Below the pieces are notes generated by a model. That model did not search any database and was not told the origin of the DNA. It saw only the letters and a list, made by a program, of their open reading frames with translations. Shown piece after piece: positions 1 through 4,794 of a DNA stretch of 5,378 bases (its first letter is position 1; each line of letters starts with the position of its first letter). The translations under genes and the position numbers were made by a program. Source of the stretch: TA-21 sp036557405 (GTDB lineage: Archaea; Thermoproteota; Nitrososphaeria; Nitrososphaerales; Nitrososphaeraceae); contig DATBHO010000005.1 in NCBI GenBank assembly GCA_036557405.1, positions 1-5,378 of the forward strand, written 5' to 3'.

Positions 1-5
1 CTGGG

Positions 6-299
6 ATGTTTCATATATACAGGCATGGGAAATCAATGCAAAAAGCTCCCCCGCCAAAGCCAACTGTCCCACCAATGCCTATGAAAGCAAAACCACCTTC
101 CTTAACAAAAACTGGTCCTTCAGCAGAACAATTAACTCCCGGTACTAAAGTACTGGAGGGTTCTGTACCTGCAGAAAAAAAATTGGCTCCTACACAGAGT
201 GGTACCTCTTCATCACAGTCGATTAAAACTGTAAGTAAAACAGAATCAACCGGAATTGCGCAGGGTGAACAAAGGCCAGTTTCTGATGAGAAAAAATAA
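6..299 (+). CDS. Small Pro/Lys/Ser/Thr-rich, probably disordered protein, function unknown
   Basis: I do not recognise this protein. It reads as 97 residues of low complexity: an N-terminal part rich in Pro, Lys and Met (a run like KAPPPKPTVPPMP at residues 13-25), then a Ser/Thr/Gln/Lys/Glu-rich tail ending in EKK. It has no cysteine, no membrane segment and few large hydrophobic residues, so a soluble, disordered protein or tail is the best description. Codons favour A or T in the third position as in neighbouring genes, which supports the plus strand over the Gly/Cys-rich antisense frame. The start is uncertain: ATG at 6 is the first in the window, ATG at 36 gives an 87-residue protein beginning MQKAPPPK, and the frame stays open to the left edge, so this could also be the C-terminal end of a longer protein. 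An oligo-T tract follows the stop directly. Confidence 0.55.
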   Translation: MFHIYRHGKSMQKAPPPKPTVPPMPMKAKPPSLTKTGPSAEQLTPGTKVLEGSVPAEKKLAPTQSGTSSSQSIKTVSKTESTGIAQGEQRPVSDEKK

Positions 300-306
300 T
301 TTTTTT
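300..306 (+). terminator. Oligo-T terminator after the Pro-rich gene
   Basis: Seven T in a row begin right after the TAA stop (297-299). Archaeal RNA polymerase commonly terminates at such U-tracts without a hairpin, so this probably ends the first transcript and separates it from the copper-protein gene. Confidence 0.5.
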
Positions 307-392
307 GCGAATTCAAAATCCCTGATTTAATTTGATATTGACTAGTGAATTACAAGAACCAATCCATACTCAGACTTTGATTAATCTTAATA

Positions 393-403
393 TTATATAT
401 ATA
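393..403 (+). promoter_or_regulatory. TATA box of the cupredoxin gene
   Basis: The 11-nt sequence TTATATATATA is centred near 398, 32 nt before the ATG at 430. With the usual archaeal TATA-to-start-site distance of about 25 nt, transcription would begin near 423-425, leaving a leader of only a few bases. It is the strongest TATA-like match in the left half of the window. Confidence 0.6.
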
Positions 404-429
404 CGTCAATTTAATTAACGAGAAGATAA

Positions 430-891
430 ATGAACAATCAAGCCGCAGGAATCAGTATCGTTGCATTTATTATTGCGGTGACCGCCAGTATGGCCTACTA
501 TCAATTTGTTTATACTAAAGAAGCTAATGCTAAACCACAATTACCAGCGGAAGTTCTGAATCCAGCAGATTCAGTAAAAGTATCCATTTTACAAGGTTCA
601 TCACAACCTTCACAACAGAAAAACTTTGAACCCAAGGAAGTAAGAGGTACTTTAGGTATAAATAATAAGATTATTTGGACTAACACTGATACTACTGCCC
701 ATTCTGTTACTAGTGACAATCAATACAAAGATCAAATAAACGGCCCTTTTAATTCAATTGATAGTATTGGTTTAGTCCTTCCACAAAAAACATACGAATT
801 CACATTTACTAAAGATGGAGAGTACGCTTATCATTGTGAACCGCATCCATGGATGACAGGAAAGGTAATTATTGTAAAGAGTTTCGTCTAA
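430..891 (+). CDS. Membrane-anchored type 1 copper protein (plastocyanin/amicyanin-like cupredoxin)
   Basis: This 153-residue blue-copper protein probably carries electrons on the outer face of the cytoplasmic membrane. Residues about 6-23 form one hydrophobic segment (signal anchor), followed by a polar linker to about residue 45. The cupredoxin fold covers about 65-150: a strand with IIWTNTD (81-87), then the first copper ligand His91 in TAHSVTSD, and the C-terminal loop YHCEPHPWM giving Cys136, His139 and Met142. All four expected type 1 ligands are present, so it should bind copper. The Cys-x2-His-x2-Met spacing is the short loop known from amicyanin, not the x4 spacing before Met of plastocyanin. 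Ammonia-oxidising archaea use many such proteins in place of cytochrome c; that role here is inferred from the family. No redox partner gene lies nearby. The ATG at 430 suits both the TATA box and the N-terminal helix. Confidence 0.92.
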   Translation: MNNQAAGISIVAFIIAVTASMAYYQFVYTKEANAKPQLPAEVLNPADSVKVSILQGSSQPSQQKNFEPKEVRGTLGINNKIIWTNTDTTAHSVTSDNQYKDQINGPFNSIDSIGLVLPQKTYEFTFTKDGEYAYHCEPHPWMTGKVIIVKSFV

Positions 892-892
892 C

Positions 893-944
893 TTTTTCTG
901 AATTATTTAGAACACTCTTTAGCATAGCTTGATCATGATTCAAG
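893..944 (+). terminator. Probable 3' end of the cupredoxin transcript (T5 tract and weak stem)
   Basis: A T5 tract (893-897) lies one base after the stop. Further on, CTTGA (928-932) and TCAAG (940-944) could pair around a 7-nt loop. Both signals are weak. The 107-nt gap 892-998 separates convergent genes, so some termination signal is expected here. I see nothing else in the gap. Confidence 0.3.
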
Positions 945-998
945 ATATATCACACTCAAATCGTTTCAAATACTCACATCGACTACTGGTCTTTTGCT

Positions 999-1358
999 TC
1001 ACGGTATAATTCTAAGGAATTCTACAACATCAGCAACTTCCTTGTGTTCCTGAATTATAGAAGCCCTGAATTTAACGTTAGAAAGTTTTTCAGGCACATG
1101 TTCCGTGATAGCTGTAAAATTAATTTCGTTTACGTTTTTTATATCCTGTCTTAGGATAGGCATTCTAGCAAATGGATAGTCTATTTTCTTGTCATTAAGT
1201 TTCGTGAAGGTAAAAATGTCACTTGTATTTTGAATTTGTGAATTTACAACAACACTATCAAATCGACCACAATAATTGATTTTTATGACTCCATTGAGCT
1301 CCTCTTTCGGTTTGACTTCATTCTTGTCAAAAGTTATGACTATGTCATTTTCTCCCAT
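999..1358 (-). CDS. Small protein, predicted all-beta (arrestin-like sandwich), function unknown
   Basis: I cannot name this 119-residue protein. It lacks a signal peptide and membrane segments, so it should be cytoplasmic. The pattern of alternating hydrophobic residues suggests many beta strands. The N-terminal stretch (about residues 5-28: DIVITFDK, then NEVKPKEELNGVIKINY) resembles the opening of arrestin/Spo0M-like beta-sandwich domains, in which a 'K-P-G-E-x-L-x-G-x-I' motif links the first strands; here the Gly of that motif is Lys. At about 119 residues it would hold only one such domain. One cysteine (Cys30) is present and no catalytic motif is visible. It lies 46 nt downstream of the DUF192 gene on the same strand, either co-transcribed or with its own promoter in the AT-only inverted repeat between them. 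The ATG start is the only sensible one. The fold call is inference. Confidence 0.6.
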   Translation of the reverse strand: MGENDIVITFDKNEVKPKEELNGVIKINYCGRFDSVVVNSQIQNTSDIFTFTKLNDKKIDYPFARMPILRQDIKNVNEINFTAITEHVPEKLSNVKFRASIIQEHKEVADVVEFLRIIP

Positions 1359-1379
1359 ATTGTTGATTAAATATTGCTT

Positions 1380-1405
1380 AATTTTAATTATGGTTAATTA
1401 AAATT
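1380..1405. repeat. AT-only perfect 11-bp inverted repeat between two minus-strand genes
   Basis: AATTTTAATTA (1380-1390) and TAATTAAAATT (1395-1405) are exact reverse complements around the 4-nt loop TGGT. The element touches the stop codon of the upstream DUF192 gene (1405-1407). Its outer arm is centred about 27 nt before the ATG of the gene ending at 999, just where an archaeal TATA box would lie for a leaderless transcript. It may be a promoter/operator for that gene, or an RNA hairpin at the end of the DUF192 message. AT-only palindromes also arise easily by chance in such DNA. Confidence 0.45.
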
Positions 1406-1923
1406 TAATTTTCCTGTGTTAGATTAAAATTAATTCTGGTACCATTCTGTATTGAATGATCGTTAGTAAAGCCCGAACGAAGTTCCAGTACATATAGTGA
1501 ATCCACCTGGGGGGTATAAACATGACAGGCCATGAATATTATACATGGTTCCAGATTTCTTTCGATATGAACTACTCTACTGTCCGAATCCAACCAAATT
1601 ATGTCTATTGGAAATTTCATTTCATTCATCCAAAATCCTTGTCTTGATGGTTTGTCAAATAGAAATAACATACCTTCGTTCTCATTCAACTTTTCCAACC
1701 CGGATAAACCTTTGATCCTCTGCTCGTCTGTAGATGCTAGGGCCAATAAGACCTTAAATCCATTTATTGATATACTGGTTTTATTATATTGAGGATAGAA
1801 ATCGGGACTATTGTATGAAGTTTTACTACTATCTTGCAATTCCGTTGCATATGATTTACAAGATAATGTAGCAAAAATCACAACGGTAAAAATAAAAAGT
1901 AAAATGATATTTTTGGTATACAA
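1405..1923 (-). CDS. Exported DUF192 (UPF0127) family protein
   Basis: The 172-residue protein has an N-terminal hydrophobic segment (about 5-21) after Lys4, so it is exported or membrane-anchored; cleavage after SYA (24-26) is possible, and Cys22 has no proper lipobox. The mature part (about 50-168) matches DUF192: VLLALASTDEQRIKGLSG (58-75), GMLFLFD (84-90), GFWMNEMKFPIDIIWLD (96-112), then PC (126-127), AC (132-133), YTP and YVLELRSG (144-151). The family is widespread in bacteria and archaea, and its biochemical role is not settled. Cys127 and Cys133 are placed to form a disulfide outside the cell. The start is TTG at 1921-1923: no ATG or GTG lies between it and the upstream in-frame stop at 1963-1965, and the next Met (85) would remove the signal and half the domain. 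A TATA-like box fits a short leader. Confidence 0.88.
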   Translation of the reverse strand: MYTKNIILLFIFTVVIFATLSCKSYATELQDSSKTSYNSPDFYPQYNKTSISINGFKVLLALASTDEQRIKGLSGLEKLNENEGMLFLFDKPSRQGFWMNEMKFPIDIIWLDSDSRVVHIERNLEPCIIFMACHVYTPQVDSLYVLELRSGFTNDHSIQNGTRINFNLTQEN

Positions 1924-1949
1924 ATTCAGAAACAGTTGATCCCAATTAC

Positions 1950-1957
1950 ATTTTAAT
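1950..1957 (-). promoter_or_regulatory. TATA-like box of the DUF192 gene
   Basis: On the minus strand an AATTAAAATG-like stretch is centred near 1954, about 31 nt before the TTG start at 1923. This gives a predicted transcript start only a few bases upstream of the gene, like the other promoters here, and independently supports the TTG start. Confidence 0.4.
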
Positions 1958-2062
1958 TTTACTTATGACATGAGCTAAAAAATCAGACCTGGAGACCTTT
2001 CTATTACAACAAGATCTTTCTAGAATACTTTACTTAATGACATATGACTTAATTAAAAAATC

Positions 2063-2080
2063 TAAATAATACCATATTTA
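2063..2080 (+). promoter_or_regulatory. TATA-like boxes in front of bioD
   Basis: Two AT-rich boxes stand in tandem: TAAATAAT (2063-2070) and CATATTTA (2073-2080). Their centres are about 24 nt before ACG at 2090 and about 25 nt before ATA at 2102, the two rare start codons possible for bioD. Each would therefore give a leaderless or nearly leaderless message. The rest of the 1924-2089 gap shows nothing I can name. Confidence 0.4.
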
Positions 2081-2101
2081 CGTTTATTTACGAAAAAAAA
2101 T

Positions 2102-2845
2102 ATAACATCTCTATCAAACAAAAAATTACAAGGAGTATTTGTTACAGGTACTGATACTGAAATTGGAAAAACTACAATAGCATCTGGCTTGGCATGGTTG
2201 CTTTGTAGAAATAAAATAAAAGTGGGTATCATGAAACCTTTTGCAACTTCGTCTTTAATATATTCAAGTCACAACAATTCACAAGATACAGCAGTACTTG
2301 CTAAAGCAGCAAATATCGGCGAGCCTGATCAAATATTAAATCCGATATTCTTCCCACTATCCGCTTCGCCTTTAATGGCAGCTGAGATTTTGAATAAGAC
2401 TGTGAATTTAAGAGCAGTAACTCAAAAATTTAACTTCCTTAAAAAAAAATATGACTTTATCCTAGTAGAAGGAATTGGAGGCATTATGGTTCCTATCACA
2501 ACAAGGGTTTCATTACAAGATATAATAAGGAAGATGAACCTGCCAATTATTATAGTCTCAAGGCCTAGGTTGGGGTCTATCAACCATACCATATTGACTA
2601 TCAACGCTTGTAAAGAAACCAAGATTCCAATCTTAGGAGTAATTTTTAATCAGATGCCGAAGCATCCTAATATCGTCGAATCTCTGACACCAAAATATAT
2701 TGAAAAATTGACTCACATAAGAACAATATCAATTATCCCCAATATGGATAAATGTAATTTCAAGAAAATTGGATCATACCTTGGAAAAAATGCAATTATA
2801 AAGAATTTGATATCTGAATTAATTGACAAAAAAAGCATGAATTAA
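2102..2845 (+). CDS. bioD: ATP-dependent dethiobiotin synthetase BioD, with a non-standard start codon
   Basis: BioD closes the ureido ring of 7,8-diaminopelargonate with CO2 and ATP to give dethiobiotin, the next-to-last step of biotin synthesis, in the cytoplasm. Counting from 2102, the family motifs appear in order: P-loop FVTGTDTEIGKTT (13-25, Lys23 and Thr24 binding ATP), KPFATSS (45-51), SQDTAVL (61-67, metal-binding Asp), NPIFFPLSASP (80-90), VEGIGGIMVP (122-131, Glu123) and GVIFNQM (179-185, adenine-binding Asn183). About 247 residues is near the usual 225-245. The frame is open from 2066, but no ATG, GTG or TTG precedes the P-loop; the first NTG codon, TTG at 2189, would cut the P-loop away. 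ATA (2102) or ACG (2090, giving a (M)KKNITSLSNKK start) are the candidates. All later motifs are intact, so the gene is probably functional. No other bio gene lies in the window. Confidence 0.88.
   Translation: MTSLSNKKLQGVFVTGTDTEIGKTTIASGLAWLLCRNKIKVGIMKPFATSSLIYSSHNNSQDTAVLAKAANIGEPDQILNPIFFPLSASPLMAAEILNKTVNLRAVTQKFNFLKKKYDFILVEGIGGIMVPITTRVSLQDIIRKMNLPIIIVSRPRLGSINHTILTINACKETKIPILGVIFNQMPKHPNIVESLTPKYIEKLTHIRTISIIPNMDKCNFKKIGSYLGKNAIIKNLISELIDKKSMN
2828..2834 (-). terminator. Oligo-T terminator of sua5, inside the 3' end of bioD
   Basis: Seven A on the plus strand are seven T on the minus strand, 18 nt past the sua5 stop (2853-2855). Since only 7 nt separate bioD from sua5, the sua5 transcript must end inside bioD antisense, and this tract is the best candidate. 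On the bioD side only a T4 (2859-2862) follows the stop. Confidence 0.4.
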
Positions 2846-2852
2846 TATCAAA

Positions 2853-3908
2853 TCACACTTTTATAATAGTGATAGCAGCTTTCTTTAGCCTATTCATTAT
2901 GGCAAAACCTGAGTTATTATACTGAGTTCCTTCGACTATTATGACGTCAATGGAATTTTTGTCAGCTTTCCTGAGATTTCCAAATAAATTTCTAGCAATT
3001 GCTTCCAAAGTCGTTCCCATGTATTGAACCATATCTGCATTTACCTTCAATGATTTATTGGTAGTCATCACGCAAACTTTCTTGCCTTCACTCTTCAGTT
3101 TATTAGTCAATTCAGCAACCTTATTATCTGCATTCAATTCAGAACCCTCTACTAGTATCACTTGGGCATTTGGTGAATAATGCATGTATTTCATTCCAGG
3201 TGATTTATTGATTTTACCTTTGTGCTTACGCAAACCAACGAGTGAATTATGGAGGTAAACATTCCCTATTTCACCCTCAATATCCTCCTTTGAAATTCCA
3301 CCCGGTCTCAATATTACAGGAGTGTGTCGTGTCATATCAATTACCGTAGATTCAATTCCAATTTCAGTATTACCACCATCTAGTATCAATTGTATTTTTC
3401 CATTAAGATCCTCTTTGACATGTCTGGCATTTGTAGGGCTGGGCTTTCCTGAAATGTTTGCAGATGGTGCCGCTATAGGACAGCCAGACTTTTTAATTAA
3501 TTCTAAAGCAATTTTATTTCTAGGCATACGAATGGCGACTGTACTTAGACCTCCAGTTGTGATTTTTGGCAAAATCTTTGATTTCCTTAGGACTAGAGTT
3601 ATGGGTCCGGGCCAAAATTTTTTGATAATTTTGTTTGCAGTGGAGGGTATTTCGCTTACCAATGCCCTAAAAGTTTTCATGTCTGCTATATGGACGATTA
3701 ATGGATTATCGGAAGGTCTCCCCTTTATTCTATATATTTTTGAAACTGATAAGGGGTCTAACGCGTTAGCTCCCAAGCCATATACTGTTTCTGTTGGGAA
3801 TGCAATAACTTCTCCGTTTCGAATCAAACTTGCCGCTTTTAGAATTATGGCATTGTCGGGTTTCTTGGCATCTACGCGAATTACCTCAGTCTTTACGGTT
3901 TTCTTCAT
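2853..3908 (-). CDS. sua5: Threonylcarbamoyl-AMP synthase, Sua5 type (YrdC domain plus Sua5 domain)
   Basis: This enzyme joins threonine, bicarbonate and ATP to L-threonylcarbamoyl-AMP, the donor that the archaeal KEOPS/Kae1 complex uses to make t6A37 in ANN-decoding tRNAs. Its 351 residues match full-length Sua5 rather than the short TsaC. The YrdC domain (about 17-210) shows FPTETVYGLG (37-46), KIYRIKGRPSDNPL (57-70, with the basic Lys57, Lys63 and Arg64), FWPGPITLVL (98-107), APSANISGKPSPT (147-159), ESTVID (186-191) and RPGG (201-204). The linker SPGMKYMHYSP (236-246), which closes over the active site in Sua5, is intact, and the C-terminal Sua5 domain (about 248-351) follows. Nothing is missing. 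It is convergent with bioD across 7 nt and divergent from the winged-helix regulator across 231 nt. The ATG at 3908 leaves a normal N-terminus; a weak TATA-like AATAATAAT lies near 3935. Confidence 0.96.
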   Translation of the reverse strand: MKKTVKTEVIRVDAKKPDNAIILKAASLIRNGEVIAFPTETVYGLGANALDPLSVSKIYRIKGRPSDNPLIVHIADMKTFRALVSEIPSTANKIIKKFWPGPITLVLRKSKILPKITTGGLSTVAIRMPRNKIALELIKKSGCPIAAPSANISGKPSPTNARHVKEDLNGKIQLILDGGNTEIGIESTVIDMTRHTPVILRPGGISKEDIEGEIGNVYLHNSLVGLRKHKGKINKSPGMKYMHYSPNAQVILVEGSELNADNKVAELTNKLKSEGKKVCVMTTNKSLKVNADMVQYMGTTLEAIARNLFGNLRKADKNSIDVIIVEGTQYNNSGFAIMNRLKKAAITIIKV

Positions 3909-3990
3909 TATTGGAAGTGGTAAAAATTATGATTATTATTCTATAGGGTCAATTACATCATTGGACAACGAAATTCTCCTTGTAGATGTC

Positions 3991-4023
3991 ATCAGAAGGT
4001 AATCAGACGGTCATCAGACGGTA
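3991..4023. repeat. Three tandem 11-bp repeats (consensus ATCAGACGGTA)
   Basis: ATCAGAAGGTA (3991-4001), ATCAGACGGTC (4002-4012) and ATCAGACGGTA (4013-4023) follow one another with no spacer and differ at only two positions. Eleven bp is about one helical turn, so proteins bound to each unit would face the same side of the DNA. The array sits 83-115 nt upstream of sua5 (minus) and 117-149 nt upstream of the regulator (plus). It could be a cluster of binding sites, or simply a small slippage repeat. Confidence 0.6.
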
Positions 4024-4070
4024 AAACATACTCAGAATAATTAGACGTCTCGTCGAATAAGTAATTGAGA

Positions 4071-4086
4071 TGGAACGATCGTTCCA
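4071..4086. promoter_or_regulatory. Perfect 16-bp palindrome, candidate operator
   Basis: TGGAACGATCGTTCCA is identical to its own reverse complement with no spacer. It lies 22 nt upstream of the predicted TATA box and 54 nt upstream of the winged-helix regulator ATG, in the region shared with sua5. A chance perfect 16-bp palindrome is expected about 0.08 times in a random window of this size (5378/4^8). It also stands out because its core is G/C-rich in AT-rich surroundings. Binding of a dimeric regulator, perhaps the adjacent gene product, is a reasonable inference. The related 8-bp palindrome AGACGTCT lies at 4043-4050. Confidence 0.5.
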
Positions 4087-4107
4087 ACATAGAATTTCAT
4101 GGTTCTC

Positions 4108-4115
4108 CTTAATTA
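4108..4115 (+). promoter_or_regulatory. TATA-like box of the winged-helix regulator
   Basis: CTTAATTA is centred 28 nt before the ATG at 4140, predicting a leaderless or nearly leaderless message. A second AT-rich box, TTTTAAAG (4126-4133), is too close to serve this ATG and would only suit the internal in-frame ATG at 4191. Confidence 0.4.
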
Positions 4116-4139
4116 GGTAGGTAACTTTTAAAGCACTAT

Positions 4140-4454
4140 ATGAGCAAAACGGTCTGTAAAAATGAAAATAATAGGGGCAAGATCCAGATTATGGCAGACA
4201 TAGTAGATTTATGTAAAGCCGGTATTAGAAAAACGCACATTATGTATAGGGGAAATTTGAGTTATGAGCAGATTAATAGGTACCTGTATGAACTATTAGA
4301 AAAGGAATTAATTATTCAAAGCCTAGATGATGGTGTATTGACTTACAGAGCAACAGAAAAAGGCCGATCATTTCTACAGTATTACAATTTGATGCTGAGT
4401 ACTCTAGACGAAAATGTAATGGTAATGGAATCTTCCATTAGCAAATTGGCTTAA
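4140..4454 (+). CDS. Single-domain winged helix-turn-helix transcription regulator (HTH_45-like)
   Basis: This 104-residue protein should bind DNA and regulate transcription. After a basic N-terminal tail, KIQIMADIVDLCKAG (14-28) forms the first helix, KTHIMYRGNL (31-40) the second and SYEQINRYLYELLEKELI (41-58) the recognition helix; DGVLTYRATEKGRSFLQYY (64-82) holds the wing and the start of the last helix. The pattern I-M-A-D-I ... K-T-x-I-M-Y ... N-L-S-Y ... Y-L ... L ... Y-x-x-T-E-K-G matches the winged-helix family (Pfam HTH_45) that is abundant in Nitrososphaeria. The C-terminal part (83-104) is likely a helix for dimerisation. No ligand-binding domain is present. The later ATG at 4191 would remove part of helix 1, so ATG 4140 is preferred. 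It is divergent from sua5, and a perfect palindrome and tandem repeats lie upstream, which suggests autoregulation; the targets are unknown. Confidence 0.85.
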   Translation: MSKTVCKNENNRGKIQIMADIVDLCKAGIRKTHIMYRGNLSYEQINRYLYELLEKELIIQSLDDGVLTYRATEKGRSFLQYYNLMLSTLDENVMVMESSISKLA

Positions 4455-4466
4455 ATCGCTGAACAA

Positions 4467-4473
4467 TTTTTTT
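4467..4473 (+). terminator. Oligo-T terminator of the regulator gene
   Basis: Seven T start 12 nt after the TAA stop (4452-4454), in the 28-nt gap before the convergent small membrane gene. This fits U-tract termination in archaea. Confidence 0.5.
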
Positions 4474-4482
4474 ATAGACGTG

Positions 4483-4686
4483 TTATGGATTTTCAAATCC
4501 CTGATTTCTTTCACGTCCATACGATCTAAACATAAGACCACTTACCACTAAAAGGACAGTGATACCGGCTGCCACAAGCGCTTGTATTATTGGAGTGCCT
4601 AATATGAGACTAAAGATGAGTGGAATCAATGCAGCAATCGCAGCTATAGGAAGCCATTTCTTTAATGAAGCGAGATTCAAGCTCAT
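4483..4686 (-). CDS. Small two-helix membrane protein, function unknown
   Basis: This 67-residue protein consists almost wholly of two hydrophobic segments, about residues 11-29 (WLPIAAIAALIPLIFSLIL) and 34-53, joined by a short GTPI turn. A basic, polar C-terminus follows (RSYGRERNQGFENP, 54-67). With Lys9 and Lys10 before the first helix and Arg/Lys after the second, the positive-inside rule places both ends in the cytoplasm as a hairpin. I do not recognise a family. The strong TATA element upstream, with a leaderless ATG, and the clean codon use support a real gene despite its size. It lies downstream of the exported four-Cys gene on the same strand with 108 nt between, so it is probably transcribed on its own. 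Confidence 0.7.
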   Translation of the reverse strand: MSLNLASLKKWLPIAAIAALIPLIFSLILGTPIIQALVAAGITVLLVVSGLMFRSYGRERNQGFENP

Positions 4687-4703
4687 TCGTTGTTATAATG
4701 TTA

Positions 4704-4721
4704 TCTTTATAATCTTTTTAA
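4704..4721 (-). promoter_or_regulatory. Promoter of the small membrane protein gene (BRE/TATA-like)
   Basis: Read on the minus strand this is TTTAAAAAGATTATAAAG: an A-rich upstream half followed by TTATAA centred about 24-26 nt before the ATG at 4686. Spacing and sequence fit a strong archaeal promoter for a leaderless transcript. Confidence 0.5.
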
Positions 4722-4794
4722 ACGATTATTGATCTGCCGATGTTTAAATCATACTGATTGGAAATTATCATTCATCACTTAAGATCTATCAAAA

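Noticed and set aside
11..316. Minus-strand Gly/Cys-rich frame opposite the first gene
   Set aside because: The Gly-rich run is simply the complement of the Pro codons on the plus strand, and third-position base use favours the plus strand.
928..944. Possible hairpin terminator of bacterial type after the cupredoxin gene
   Set aside because: The stem is only 5 bp and no T-tract follows it, so it is mentioned only as a weak part of the intergenic region.
2189..2845. bioD starting at TTG 2189
   Set aside because: This start would remove the P-loop that is encoded in frame just upstream, so it cannot be the start of an active BioD.
3322..4002. Long plus-strand reading frame of 226 codons opposite sua5
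   Set aside because: It lies almost wholly antisense to a Sua5 with every family motif intact, and its translation shows no domain. It is a shadow frame.
316..4507. The 13-mer AAATCCCTGATTT occurs at 316-328 and again at 4495-4507
   Set aside because: One copy is intergenic and the other lies inside a coding region. A single 13-bp match is not surprising in AT-rich DNA of this length, and no longer repeat surrounds it.
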